A DNA stretch of 64,000 nt from Lineus longissimus (GCF_910592395.1 NC_088317.1:1798001-1862000); one strand, 5' to 3'. Shown: positions 25,895-38,770, counted from the stretch's first letter. Translations and numbers: made by a program. Notes: generated by a model not told the origin, from the letters alone.

Positions 25895-27105
25895 GACATA
25901 TCCTGGATGGTGAGAGTGGTTTCAGGATGACATATCAAATTACTGCTCTTTCCCAAGGCACTGTCTGAAGATCATCCGATGGTCGTCGCAGAAACTGGGT
26001 GATGAGAGTGTGTCGATCGGATGGGTTTGTTGGTCAGGTGCTACTCCTCTGCACCCAAGGAACTGTCTAAAGATGATCCCACAGTGGTCAGAGATACTGG
26101 GTGGTGAGAGTGTGATGATCGGATGGGTTTGTGGGTCAGGTGCTACACCTCTGCACCCAAGGAACTGTCTAAAGATGATCCCACAGTGGTCAGAGATACT
26201 GGGTGATGAGAGTGTGTCAATCGGAAGGGTTTGTGGGTCAGGTGCTACACCTCTGCACCCAAGGAACTGTCTGCAGATGATCCTACATTGGTCAGAGATA
26301 CTGGGTGATGAGAGAGTGTCGATCGGAAGGGTTTGTGGGTCAGGTGCTACTCCTCTGCACCCAAGGAACTCTCTAAAGATGATCCCACATTGGTCAGAGA
26401 TACTGGGTGGTGAGAGAGTGTCGATCGGAAGGGTTTGTGGGTCAGGTGCTACACCTCTGCACTCAAGGAACTCTCTAAAGATGATCCCACATTGGTCAGA
26501 GATACTGGGTGATGAGAGTGTGTCGATCGGAAGGGTTTGTGGGTCAGGTGCTACTCCTCTGCACTCAAGGAACTGTCTAAAGATGATCCCACAGTGGTCA
26601 GAGATACTGGGTGATGAGAGTGTGTCAATCGGAAGGGTTTGTGGGTCAGGTGCTACTCCTCTGCACTCAAGGAACTGTCTAAAGATGATCCCACAGTGGT
26701 CAGAGATACTGGGTGATGAGAGTGTGTCAATTGGAAGGGTTTGTGGGTCAGGTGCTACTCCTCTGCACTCAAGGAACTGTCTAAAGATGATCCCACAGTG
26801 GTCAGAGATACTGGGTGATGAGAGTGTGTCGATCGGATGGGTTTGTGGGTCAGGTGCTACTCCTCTGCACTCAAGAAACTGTCTAAAGATGATCCCACAT
26901 TGGTCAGAGATACTGGGTGATGAGAGTGTGTCGATCGGATGGGTTTGTGGGTCAGGTGCTACTCCTCTGCACCCAAGGAACTGTCTAAAGATGATTCCAC
27001 ATTGGTCAGAGATACTGGGTGATGAGAGAGTGTCACAAGGGATGGTGGGTCAGAAGCAAATCCTTTGGACCCAAGGCACTTCTAAAGATCATCTAGCTAC
27101 AATTC
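25895..27105. repeat. 105-bp tandem repeat, about 11.5 copies, frame kept open
   Basis: The unit ('gatgagagtgtgtcgatcgg' ... 'tggtcagagatactgggt') is 105 bp, a multiple of three. One forward frame therefore stays open for 405 codons (26,010-27,227) and encodes a 35-residue repeat around CGSGATPLHPRNCLKMIPQW. Outer units at 25,895-25,999 and after 27,030 are diverged. Differences among copies hit all codon positions and there is no signal peptide, promoter, splice site or domain, so I read it as a minisatellite rather than a gene. A lineage-specific repetitive protein cannot be excluded. Confidence 0.9.
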
Positions 27106-30100
27106 AACCAAGAAACTCCATCAATGGAAATGGTGCCTCAAGTACCCATAAGTCAAGGATACCACTTACCCAGGCCCCGCACAACAAGAATCAAATGCAA
27201 GACCTCCAGGGAGGGGGTAGGCAATGAAGCTACAAGTTTTCTGCTCACACCTTGCTCTTCCTCAAACTTGATTGATTACATATCGACGATTGAGAAGCGT
27301 AAACATGGAATAGCGGCTCTGCTTCAACCAATACAACCTATCAATCGGACTGACACCTCAAGTAGCTCAGTCAGCGTGTCTATTAGCCCAGGAGAACATC
27401 ACAAGCCTACATTTGTATGAGGTTAGAACATGGGAGGTACGAACAGTACCAATTCTTTTATGTTCTTCTTGACTGTTCTCATCACCTCATCCCGTTTGGC
27501 CCCATAGGTGCCCACGTTGTTAAAAACTAAATCAACCCCTAACGAAAAAAGCTTGGCCGTTTTATTAAACATCACCTACATCTCAGTAACTTATACCGCT
27601 GTATTATTACCAGGTGAGTTGCTCGAGATTATAACCCACGGCCTCAAATTACTACGAAGGCGTAAGGTGAACTATATGGTCTTAGCATGGATAGCATATG
27701 AAAAGCTCTGTTCAAAGTTTATCAAAGTTGTTGACGAGGTGTTCTTGTGCTCTCTACAGATGTAGGTGTTATAACTTCTGACATTTTACCAACTTCTTTC
27801 TTGTCTTCCTTGCAGCCTCTACACGGATGAGTACATCACCGCAAGTAAAAAAGTAAAGCTTAAAAATGCACCTTGTACCCCCTCATTCAGGGTTCACAAG
27901 GTGGGTGAACACATCTAAACAGAATTGCTTTTGAAAATGTACTTAACATCAGTGAACTAGAAGAATATGACATGATATGCGACTCATGTTACCCAATTCA
28001 AGGATAAAAGTTATGCCGGATATGGGCACTTATAGTAACCTTTGTCGCTGATACAAATGCATATCCAACGAAGCCTTGAGAGTAATCTCATATTCTGCCA
28101 AGAATTAGAGTAAACATTTTCAAAATCTCTATAAGTCCAAATGGCCCTTTTGAACCGAGACACGAGACACTTTGAAATGTTTAGGAATCGTGATCTGGAT
28201 TCAGCGGAACCATTTCGATGAGTTCATGAGTCCAGTCATCAAGCATGAAGATGACCGAAACAGAAGAGAGCAACAGGTGATTCTCCCTGAGAAATGGATT
28301 CATCCTTCATCCTTCATCCTTGCTACCCTGATTCTAACATCCTCAGACGTTTGGCTAATGAGAACCTTAGCACACCTGACAGCTAGCTGACCAGCAGTAC
28401 AAGCTGAACACAAACCCTCCAAACCAAACAGCAGTGAGTTTGATATGCCCAGACAATTGGCTAATACCATCTTAGCACCTTTACTGCAGAGAGAAAGAAG
28501 GCTAGTAAGGAGACGTTGAGAAGGTTACACCTCCAAAACGGTGGAGGGACCCATTGCAATATCACATTCCTGCCTTATGAAACCCCAGACTTGTAACAGG
28601 GTACAATTTGATGACTAACACATTCTCCTTTCACGCTTATCATGCTTCAGGCATGAAAGCCTTATACAAGTTTTGTCTCCCGGACATCCACACGAAATAT
28701 TTCATGAATAATTTACCGAACGAACATTGTTCCTTTCAGCGTACTCCTATCGATACTTCGATCGACAGCTTCTTGTTGAGCCGGCGTGATGTGCCAATTA
28801 TCAGGAATACCTTACAGACAACATCGGGGACCTGTTTCACACAGCAACAGTCTCATTGACCCTTTACTATTGAAGGTGTTGCTCATTTCTAATAAACTTC
28901 TGGCAGCTCCAATTTACAAAATGTAAAGACTGTTAGCTCCACATTCGATGTACTCTTTTTCTTCTTTGCATCTGCTATACTGTAATACCTTAATTTTCAC
29001 GAGCATGATTTTTTGGCAAGCCTGATATTTTTGCGACTTTCGCATCAGGGGGCCAAAATGTGAACATTAATGTTTTAGCCGAATCCACAGCTCCATCCAA
29101 GCAGAGTGAGGTATCCATTTCTTTTCTTAAACACCTCAAACTAAACAATAACATGTGATTCAGATGGCTTCTTGCATCACCAAGGTACTGCAGATGATCC
29201 ATCATAGGTGAGCTGACACCAAGCCACAATCTAATACACAAGCAAGTCACTGATATCCCCTTGTTCATCTTCGCAAGCATAATTACGACCCTATCGACCC
29301 CGCCGGAAGAAATCCATAACAAATTCATTACCCCTCCGCACATCCAATGTTTGTAGTCGGCAGTCTTCGATCGTGATCTCCCTTTCCATTGTCAGTGCTA
29401 GCAGTCAACGACCACCTATCGAATTTCATCGACAAAAAAATGTCATCTATTTTCCCGATATGTCTATTGTGATATTGATCATTTTGACGATAGCAGTGAA
29501 TCAGTCTCTCTCGGTGGGTTGACCTTTTGGATTAAGAGGTTGAGTTGGAAAACTTTTGGAAGTCTCTTTGAGTCTGAATGTCTTTTACTTTGACATGTTT
29601 GACGGATGAGAGGTTCCTCAATACCCAACAAAACTTTAGCGCCACTTTATTCAACAAAGTTTTCTTAGAACAGGATAAATTATTTACAGGCCTGACAGGA
29701 TCGGAATAAGGACCATAAATCAGAGAAATTACAAAATAATCAAATTTTGAATCAAATAATCTCATTTCAAACCAATTTTAGATAATTTTAAGACTGGAAA
29801 TCCAATTTTCTTGGTCTTGCTATTGTTTTTATTCAAAACCCTATCCACAAGTGTCCAATTTCTATTTTCATGGAGCTTTAAATCAAATTATTATAAAGAA
29901 AGTTGCAAAGTTTTGGACTATTGCGATATATTATTTAGAAAGATATTGATTTATGCATGAGAAAGCTGTCCAAGATTTTGTTTCTTGAGTAAATTTGAAA
30001 TTACAAAATGAAATTGTCTTCCTTTTCACTTTCCTCTGCCAATTCCAGTGATCTCTGGCCCAGGAGAAACACCCAGTGCACTAATTTCACTCTGCATCCC

Positions 30101-30749
30101 ATTAGAGACTTGTCTATTACAGGGGCAGATTCAAGACTCGAAAATTCAACCTGGATTTGCATCTGCGTCATGTACCCAGGTGATGTGAGCAAGACAGGCG
30201 ATTCCATGAAACAGTTCTGGCTGTAAGGGTCAATCCAACTCGAAATCAGCATTAACCCACTGTTTCAAGTAGAGAAAGTCAGCAAAACATCAGCACAATT
30301 GTTCCCCTTAAATCAGAAACGAATAGCGACTTGCTACTGCTTAAACCCACACGCTACATCCTTTGACAAAACCCTGGAGAAATCTGCTAAGAAAACGATT
30401 CACATCATAACAAAAGTACATGTAGCATCTCTGCCAGAGATGGTTAAACCATCAGAAAATTGATCCCCGCATTAGAAGCATTAAATCCTCTGTTTTAAGT
30501 AATATGATATACTAGATCAATCTCGCATGATCGAGAATGGAAAACATCGAAAAAAACGCAAATGCAAATTTCACATTCCGTCACCGGATCTCATAATCCT
30601 CTAGGTCAAGAAAATTGCTCGATGGCACGCAACAAGCTAACGATGACCATTTTGAATCGATTCGTTACTGTTTCATCGGGATTATGATATGATAGGATAT
30701 GAAGGGATGCAACTTGTGACGTTTTGTTAGCATTTGAGTAAAGGGCAAC
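27106..30749. other. Intergenic sequence, no gene recognised
   Basis: Contains short ORFs of up to 117 codons (minus strand 28,990-29,343) with no recognisable domain. No shared repeats or RNA genes were noticed. Confidence 0.4.
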
Positions 30750-30821
30750 ATGGCGCTGTGCTTGTGAGGGATCTTCTCACAGATTATGGTGCTGTGCTTG
30801 TGAGGGATCTTCTCACAGATT
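30750..30821. repeat. 36-bp tandem duplication
   Basis: Two adjacent copies of a 36-bp unit ('atggcgctgtgcttgtgagg...cacagatt') differ at one base. Each contains an inverted repeat, 'gtgagggatcttctcac'. Confidence 0.9.
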
Positions 30822-31290
30822 CATACAAGGATACCAAGTAACACACTGCACATCACGTTTTGACAAACCAAGATTGTATGACCAGAGTATCGGGCCACGA
30901 GTGAGGAGCAGAATAAAATGAAAAGTCAGCAGTACGTCACTGGTAAAAGCTGAAAGCTGCAGTGATAGACACTGTTGCCCATCATCAGCATCTTGACCCT
31001 CCAGTATTAGTTTTGGACTCCATTTTGCCGCTCAGACTTTGTTACACCAAAATCTACGGAGCGAATACCGTCACTGGAATTCCAGAATGATTATCAATGA
31101 AAGCAGTAGAAGAGGCTTGTAACGAGGAAAACTAGCATTATTGGGATGGCCCCTGATGGGTAGATCATTGAAGCAGCCGAGTAGCGCTCCACAATTGAGA
31201 TATCGGATAAGTGAATAATCTGTCCCCTGGGTGGATTAGGGATGCACGAGTACAATATATCACATGGGGCAACAGTGAAACTATATCTCG

Positions 31291-31420
31291 TCACGAAGTA
31301 GAGTGTTTGGGTATTGATGTAAGATTTCTGCAGAATAGGGTGCAGGCCTACATCACGAAGTAGAGAGCTTGGGGTATTGATGTAAGATTACTGCAGGGGA
31401 ACAGGGTGTGGGCCTACCAG
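31291..31420. repeat. 62-bp tandem duplication (diverged)
   Basis: Two copies starting 'tcacgaagtagag' at 31,291 and 31,353 continue 'gtattgatgtaagatt...ctgcag' and end 'ggcctac'. They differ by scattered substitutions and small indels. Confidence 0.8.
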
Positions 31421-31555
31421 TGCTGAGCTGAAGCTTCTCATCCTCCCACAGCAGGCCGCGGGATTGCTTCAGAGATACACTCCCTCTTTGATAGAGTGTA
31501 TTCTGGGGCTGATACAAACACCCTGCCGTAGGAGGATGCAGCTACTCGATATCCT

Positions 31556-31630
31556 TGACTGGAAGCGTAGTATACAGTAGTGGACTTCTAATCAAGAGGT
31601 CCTGGGTTCATATCCCTACTGAGGCAAGAT
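31556..31630 (+). repeat. tRNA-Arg(TCT)-like SINE head or tRNA pseudogene
   Basis: The segment 'agtggacttctaatcaagag' reproduces a tRNA anticodon arm with TCT in anticodon position. It is followed 11 bp later by 'gggttcatatccc', a B-box/T-arm-like sequence with one deviation from GGTTCRANNCC. The D arm is recognisable but the acceptor stem does not close well. A tRNA-derived SINE or pseudogene is more likely than a functional tRNA. Confidence 0.5.
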
Positions 31631-33387
31631 GTGCTTACATCCGTTAAATCCGCTCGAGCAGTCACGGAAGACGAAGGGCTTTAACTTTAATGTTAACCTA
31701 ACAAGTGGCATTTGCTGTAATCAGCAGTGTCAGCAACTCCTATCAAAAAACATCACTTATTCAAGGAGATTTCCTGACAAAGCGTTATAAACTGCACAAG
31801 ACCAACACACAATAGCAACACAAAAGATGTGATCTCCAGTTTCAACTAATAAAGCAGCATAATTAATCACCAGAGATCTAACTCTATTACCCGCACATCC
31901 CACATGATGTGGCAGCCCGTCTTTTTCACAGAAATCAGAAAAATGTATGATTTATTCCATAATTGGCATAGATTGCAGCAAGATTCCTGAAACTGATAGA
32001 GTGTGCATATACCGCCCAACTTGATCTATTCACTGGGATGTTGGAAGACTCGCTATCTGGCAAAATGGCAGGACACAATATCGTTTTAGAACTGAGACAA
32101 GAGACAAAGAAATCTCAATGTGATACCTCTTAAGGCCAAGAGAGACAAGTATGGCCATGCACATGGCTCAAACACATAATTGGCTATATCTTCAAAATGG
32201 ATGGAGCTAATTGCATTTGGTTTTCTGTATTGTATAAAGTGTTAGGTACACTTTTGAAATCGTCTTACAGCAGAAAATGGCAAAAAACCTTGATATATGG
32301 CCTTTAAACAGATGAGTGATTTCTTGCTGCTATGTAAGACAACAGGAGCAAACAAGTAATTTTTGTTCCATGCAATTATGATCGAAGGATGCAGCGATTT
32401 AATTTGCTCACATGCAGGGCACTTTAGTACGTTTCCAAGAGACTCTTAGCTAAAACTACTCAACGCACAGTTCGTATCAAGATGAGATCATCAGATCGTT
32501 AGCTTGGCATAGTAGGAAATACGAGTTGCTTTATACCAATGAAGGGTTAAGCAAAATGAAACATAACCACATAGGTTTTTTGAATGCCACGAAAACTGGA
32601 CTGGTATGACTGGTGCTATGCAAATATTTGAACAGTAAAATGATATTTTGCTACACTCAGGACAACTGAGATGTTGGTGACGCATGAATGGGTAGTTGTG
32701 CAAAGCTCCTGCACAGTAGAAGACAGGTATAAAAGAGCTCAATACAATAGGTTTACCTGATTTTAACCCATCGGGGCCGAGGATCTAGGTCACAAAGATA
32801 TGTCTCAAATCAGGATGTCCTTAAAGGAGAGTTTCTGCTGTAACTCTTGGGGGCATCGGAGAAATGTAACAAAACCTTTTCTTCAGACAAAATGGAGCAC
32901 ATAAATATTGAATCTAAGCTTTCAAGCTCAGAATCTAAGCTCTCCAATGTTATTAAGCTCAGATTCTAGGAAAGCTCACCATTGACATCTCAAAGTTAAG
33001 AGTAAACAAGCTCTCCAATTGATTGTATCTCAGGTCGAGATACAAGTTAGCTCTCTAATTGTAACTAAGGTCAACCAGGTCAGGGACAGACTAAATAACT
33101 GCCAATGAACGATGTAATTCATGTGCAAAGCACCTGACCTAGTCGCAGGGTGAGTGATAGTTTGAAATTATACATGTTCTGTCATCCTGGGACAACAGAT
33201 TAAAACGATCAAAACAAGAAAAGGTAATTTGAAACTTGCTAATTATGGTCTGATTGACAACTGATTTGATTGTCCTGTTTGATAGCCAACTACATGTACT
33301 CTTCATTTGAGACGTAAATTGTCATTAACTCAATATCTGTTTGATACAGGGACATTACATGCATGGGCAAGAAGAACCTACCTATCA
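31631..33387. other. Intergenic sequence, no gene recognised
   Basis: Short ORFs only. Around 32,910-33,060 the phrase 'aagctctccaat'/'agctctctaat' recurs four times in diverged form, an old low-copy repeat. Confidence 0.4.
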
Positions 33388-33789
33388 AGGTCACCCTCGG
33401 GACTGACAAGTGCTGTCCTTAATAGAGAGGTGTCCTGATTATAGAGGTCAAATTGAATGGAAACAACCAGTTTGGGACCAAAACTGGTGTCTTTAATAGA
33501 GAGGTTGTCCTTAATAGAGAGGTGTCCGCTAATTAGATAAAAATTCATCAGAATTCTTTCAAGTCCTGGAAAAACATAGTACAGTAGAACCTCCCTTAGC
33601 GGACACCTCTCTATTAAGGACACCCTCTCTATTAAGGACACCCTCTCTATTAAGGACACCCTCTCTATTAAGGTTTTGGTCCCTAACTGGTTGTTTCCAT
33701 TCAATTTGGCCTCTCTAATCAGGACACCTCTCTATTAAGGACAGCATTTGTCAGTCCCGAGGGTGTCCTTAATAGAGAGGTTCTACTGC
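33388..33789. repeat. Foldback (inverted-repeat) element
   Basis: A left arm from about 33,391 ('accctcgggactgacaa', 'gtccttaatagagagg', 'attgaatggaaacaacc', 'gtttgggacc') is matched in reverse complement by a right arm at about 33,674-33,768. The right portion is also bounded by 'cagtagaacctcc' at 33,582 and 'gaggttctactg' ending at 33,788, a short terminal inverted repeat. The 17-bp unit 'ctctctattaaggacac' is tandemly repeated within it. The minus-strand ORF here repeats LIERVS only because of this array. It is a non-autonomous foldback or MITE-like element. A related decayed copy sits in intron 1 of the transporter gene at about 60,320. Confidence 0.85.
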
Positions 33790-34744
33790 AATCCTAGTTG
33801 TCAAAGGGATTGTTTTATTGACTCCTATGTTTGAGTAGGTTTAGTCCATTACCACATCCTCTCTAACAAGGACACTAATGTTGGTCCAGAATTGGAAATT
33901 TGACCTCAGTCTGTCATCAAGACACAGACACCCACCTCTCTAGGAACTATTAAACAAGGATAGTGTACAGCTTTTAGGCCAGAGGTTGTCCTTTTAAATG
34001 TTCTACTGACTGAAGTTTATTCCAAATTTAGACTTAGAGAAAACCAAGTTGATATTTGCGCTTATACAGGTATAACGGTGAATAAAACCTCAGAACCAAG
34101 ATCAGATAACTGAGACGAGCTTTATATTGTATTTTAGGAACTTTTATGACTGAATTAAGGCATCGTATTCCAAATACATACCCTAACCATTGCCAACCTG
34201 CGCCACATGGCCCTTGTTCTTTTATCTGTTAGGCCTTTGAAACAACATAGAAGCGTTTTACTTTTACATTAGCACTAGCATAGCGTTGCTCTACTTACAT
34301 GTTTCCAAGCGTCGACCAAGCACCTTGCGCGGCACTGGGCAGATATCAGAGGGTTCCCCGCATAGACATTTTCCGTGAAAATTAACAAATAAGCCAGGCA
34401 AAGTAGTCCAGATTTGACTAGAGTGTAAACCACCATTTTAGAAAAGTTTGCAAAACTCCACTAGAAAGGCAAAATCCACTGATAGGCAAGGCTTTTACAA
34501 TCCTCTCACAATACACCATTGAATACACTGACGCATCCTGATAGCTCACTAACACATTGCGAGTGTGCACTTTGCCGCGATTGGTTTGGGCCGTCGCTCT
34601 TACTACTAGCGCCTCACGATAATATTTTGTGGAACCAGCACTTTAAACATCACTGCCATTCTAACTATCAATTCAATCCATCATTATCCTTCAACTATCA
34701 CCGTCATTTTCCCCATCTGTCAATGCAATTTCTTTTGACAAGGG
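33790..34744. other. Intergenic sequence with a diverged foldback-family relic
   Basis: Around 33,840-34,010 the phrases 'cctctctaacaaggacac', 'cacctctctagga' and 'ttgtccttttaaatgttctactg' look like an older copy of the 33.4-kb foldback family. The rest shows nothing recognisable. Confidence 0.45.
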
Positions 34745-34800
34745 AATGGCCCGCTTGGGTTCGAACATGCGACCTCCTGGACAAAGCCACGGGACCAGCA
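34745..34800 (-). repeat. tRNA-like SINE fragment
   Basis: Read on the minus strand, 'gtggctttgtcc' resembles an A box and 'gcatgttcgaaccc' resembles the T arm/B box of a tRNA. The spacing is too short for a complete tRNA. Most likely a SINE fragment. Confidence 0.4.
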
Positions 34801-35614
34801 GACCTTCTGGAAGTCGCCGAAATATGTTTGGTATGAAGTGAACATGGAAGTTAATTGATGCGCATTGACGGTGGCTTGAGTAACGCTGTGCATAAAACGT
34901 CTTTTTCACGTTTTTTTCCTTCATTTTCTCACCGCTTTTATGTTCTTGTAAATCTCATCGTCAACAATTTCTGATAAAGAATTTCTGGTAAGCAACAACA
35001 GAGTTTTAAACCCGGACGCGCCAGGAGTATTAGACTCAAACTTCAATAAAGTCACCGAAACAAGTTTTTTGTTAATAGTCCGAAACTAAATTCATAATCT
35101 TTCAAAATTATTTCCTCGTATTTCCAAAAAAGAAGTAACCCGCTGTCAAGATCCCCGTGCATATGGACTAATCTCGATAAGGCTTGATTTCCCTCCAAAG
35201 GCCAATTCAGCAAAGCTTCTAATTTGTCAACTTGGGCACTGAATGGCTTCAAACTTTAGATCACCGCATCCTGGCACCAGTTGTTTCCAATATACCCTGC
35301 CTCTCGATATATACGACATAAGAAGTAAAAAAGCCTGATCTTTGGGAGGACCGTGGCCTTTAAACGATTTCTCATGAACGGCAAAGATTTTGTTCTAGTC
35401 TACGCACAAAGATCAACCAGAGGATCAACATACACAAGGGTCAACATACTCAGAAATATTTCATAAATTTATGAATGAAATTTTGGTGATCGTGATAATC
35501 TGGGTCAAGCGCGCTTGTGTCCGACCAACCAAAACACCTGACCCAAATTTTCTTTTATGTTTCTCCTTTGGAGGTATGGAAATGACCTTTTCCTGTATGC
35601 CAGAAAGAACTATA
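34801..35614. other. Intergenic sequence, nothing recognised
   Basis: Only short ORFs, no repeats shared with the rest of the window and no RNA gene. Confidence 0.4.
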
Positions 35615-35805
35615 CACAGTGGAACCCCCGGTAACACGACCACTCATGGGACCGAGGTTGAATGGTCGCATTACCAGGGTGGTCGCGTTAGTGAAGTTGA
35701 AAATCCGGGGACAAAATGCATGATTAAGTTTTCCCGCCAAAAACTTTCAAAGCCAAGTTCAGAAGTTCAAAGTTTAAAAATTCTGAAAAAAAAAATTTGG
35801 ACTCA
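35615..35805 (-). repeat. AT-rich interspersed repeat with hairpin end, copy D
   Basis: It begins with the hairpin 'cggtaacacgaccactcatg...ggtcgcattacc' (35,632-35,690), nearly the reverse complement of 16,934-17,003. It then continues with 'ttctgaaaaaaaaaatttgg actcag', the reverse of the AT-rich unit. The same join of parts in two places defines one element. The ORF of 153 codons that reads across it is incidental. Confidence 0.75.
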
Positions 35806-36069
35806 GATGATTAGCATTCTCCCAAGATTCATTAACTTCGCAGTCAAAGCCAGACTTGTAGTGTTGATTTCCAAAAGACCATCCAGATCATGGTCTAAAC
35901 TCCCAAATGACTCGACAAAATCGAATCGTTGACCAAGCGGCACTGAACTCTGGAAGCACAACTACCAGGGGAACGCTGCTAATTGGCCAAAAAAACATCC
36001 GAATCCTTTTATCTCCACATTTCAAAGCTGAATTTCAAAATTTCATTTTGTGTCCAAATGAGTTATCGT
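35806..36069. other. Intergenic sequence, nothing recognised
   Basis: A short spacer between the hairpin-ended repeat and the GC-rich island. No features seen. Confidence 0.35.
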
Positions 36070-36480
36070 TTGATTAGTAATCAGATGAATTTGGCGGAAT
36101 GTCCCATGGGTTGGTTTGTAGTATCCTCTGACTTGCGGCGACCAGGGGGCATTTGGAATTGATCTGCTAGGGGATAAGACGGCCTGGGTGTCCTCGGGAG
36201 ATTGGGTAAGGGGCGTAAGTCTGTATAAGCAGGCCTTGACTCTAGTACCACGCCCGGGGACCGCGCCAGCCAAGTGCACTATTGGCTATCGAAACGTGGA
36301 TACCACGCCGGCGTTCGGCGCCCAGTGGCGACTGGAACTGGCAATCGGGATGGGATCTCTCCAACAGCGCGTCCCAAGCGACAGGGGCTTTCAGAGCCTG
36401 AACCGTCCGGCGCCGTGGCAGCTCTTCCCTGACCGTCCAAGGCTGAAATCCGGGGCCTGAAATCCTCTCCCCAACCAATA
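36070..36480. other. GC-rich island of unknown nature
   Basis: This block is visibly richer in G and C than its surroundings ('ccacgcccggggaccgcgcc', 'cacgccggcgttcggcgccc'). It has open frames of 78-97 codons on both strands that overlap and carry no recognised domain. It could be a promoter CpG island, a fragment of a repeat or an unrecognised RNA-derived sequence. I do not match it to rRNA. Confidence 0.35.
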
Positions 36481-36850
36481 TCTAACTTCATATGACAGGA
36501 GCTTACATTGGTCAACCACTGAATATCAGATGAAAAGATTATCATAATACTCTCTGATCGAAGGCAGGACATTTCATCGCTGTTGATATCATCTGATGAT
36601 AAGTCCCGAGGGAATGATCTGTCAATTGAAATTTAATTGGTTATAATGGACTTTTGCGTTGTCTGTATTGTGCAACCCAAGGATGATTTGATGAGTCTTG
36701 ATAAACAAGATTACTACGTATCGATCGCTCACTTGTATTGCCCGAAAATCTCTAATCTTAAAAAATTCCCGTCTCTGGACTTGAGAAACATAAGGACAAG
36801 CACATACTCATAGGTTGTCCTCCGAGACTGGACAGTTTGTCTGGATGATT

Positions 36851-36910
36851 GTAAGTTCTTCTCTCCTTCTCTCCTTCTCTTCTCCTCCTCCCCTTTCCTC
36901 CTCCTCAACC
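36851..36910. repeat. CT-rich (polypyrimidine) tract
   Basis: An imperfect repeat of 'ctccttctctccttctcttc' passing into 'ctcctcctcccctttcctcc'. Low-complexity microsatellite. Confidence 0.85.
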
Positions 36911-38770
36911 TTCTCCAAATTTCATTAATGTCGTAACAAGAGCTACCATGCTTACCATCTCAAGAAAATAACATTCACGGAAGAGAATTTTTAATAAAAA
37001 CTGTATGAACTGGAAATTGGTCAGAACAGTGATTCATGTTGCGACCACCGGAAAAAGTACTAAGAAAACGATCAACAGTTTCTTTCTGTCGACTAACTAA
37101 AGCGATAATGAAGACATCACTGAGGCATCATAGACACTAACTGAGCAGCCTCCGGAACCCATCTCTCGCATAGCCCGCGGACGCGACTCCCCAAAGACAG
37201 CGGTTATACGGTGATAACTGCCAATAACACAGAAGCGCTAAACGCTCGAATGAGCAACGATTTTGATACAAATTGTTGATGAAGTGAAAATAATGTTCGG
37301 ATACCGCAGAAGCTTCCCTGAAGAGTTGTGTTGATCCTCACTTGTTGGGTCTGGTGCCCTTGATGACTCAGCCCCACATCTGATGCCGCTCCGTGCCGAC
37401 TCCTGCGGATTTCTATTACAAAACCATTAGAATATCGCTTAACCGAATGCGACGTTTCGATACCGAATTACTGGTAGGATTCCTTTCGTTGATTCAATAG
37501 TTTACCACGCTAAGTTGGCCAAAGATGGCTGTGCAAACGATGATGTGCAAACTATCTTTACCAACACCATGCCGCGACGCGTCGGTACCAAAATACAAGA
37601 TCAGTTTTCCCACGCATGTTGGTCCAAGATGGGTGTGAAATAGCCGTTACATCATCGGTCCATGAGCACGTTCTAACGGTGTGCCATTTACGTGACTGAT
37701 ACTTTTTCATGTATTTTGTTCAAATTAGTCACAGCCCTAAACACATCTGTTGCTTTGACTCATTTAACCAATCAGATTGTGCCCAGGATGATCCCAAAAA
37801 GAGAATCGATTTTACTCAGGGACAACCAATCGATCAAAAGCTTTCGATGTGCGCGTTCTGATGGTGTGCCATTTACATGGCTGTTATTTTGGTAAACGAT
37901 ACTTTTTCATGTATTTCCTTCAAAATGGTCCCAGCCCTTTAACGGTTAATAAAAACATTCAATTTCAGTGGCAAACCAATGAATCACTCTTGCAGCGTTT
38001 GTGAGAGGCGCTGGAGGAAATCTGGCCCAGCAAGTGAAAGGCGTCGAGGCAATCAATGCCGCCTCTAATGATTCATTAAGAAAGCGACAGGATGAATTCG
38101 CATGTGGGCAGATGGCGGGATTCCCATACAGTGTAACAGGTTTGGACCACAATGAATAAAGTGTTTGTAGGGGAAGGTTCTATCAAGTTCCATGTGAATG
38201 TGAAGGCAAGGTCATTCCTGACGTTATTTTGGCTACTTTCTGACAGCCTATCCCTAGTCCTAACCCCAATCTTCCCTTCCAATTCTCCTTAGAACCCACC
38301 CTAACGGCTCCTTATGATATTTCCTACGGCATCGCGGGACCATGCATTTCCTTGATGAGCAGCGGCCGGGATTCCTGCCTTCCTCTGGCAGCGACACGGA
38401 GGGGACGGGAAGCGGTAATGAGAATTTGATGAGGCAGATATAAGGGGCGCGACCGATGCCAGGGAGGGATGACCACTACTTCCCTCAAGCAGAAAAATGC
38501 TCTGTCCTGTTTCCCTTCAAAAGTTAGGTGATTATCTGGAAAGGAGAGACCGTCCCAGATAAACGCTTGCCTCAGTATTGGTGTTACAAGTGCTGCCTCC
38601 CTGTGTTAGATTGTTGAACTAATGAGACAAAACGTCTCGACGACGACTGATTGTGCAATTCAGTCCTTTGGACAACGTACTTGGGGCCGGATTGTGACAG
38701 AATGAGAAAACGTATTATTAACGTATCAACGTTGGACTAACGTACCACCGTGCCATTGAGTCGCCTGCCA
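36911..38770. other. Intergenic sequence with a diverged local duplication
   Basis: Near 37,665-37,740 and 37,850-37,935 the same phrases occur twice ('ggtgtgccatttac', 'gatactttttcatgtattt', 'cagccct'), a diverged duplication. No gene is recognised. The last 80 bases may contain the promoter of the U2-like gene. Confidence 0.4.

Noticed and set aside
26010-27227. 405-codon ORF as a real repetitive protein gene
   Set aside because: The frame is open because the repeat period is a multiple of three. No promoter, signal, splice or domain evidence, and outer units decay without a matching gene end.
31556-31630. Functional tRNA-Arg gene
   Set aside because: The acceptor stem does not pair well and the B box deviates, so it is listed as a SINE head or pseudogene.
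33378-33704. 108-codon minus-strand ORF with repeated LIERVS
   Set aside because: It arises solely from the tandem words of the foldback element.
35471-35932. 153-codon plus-strand ORF
   Set aside because: It reads through the hairpin-ended interspersed repeat and ends in low-complexity sequence. No domain.
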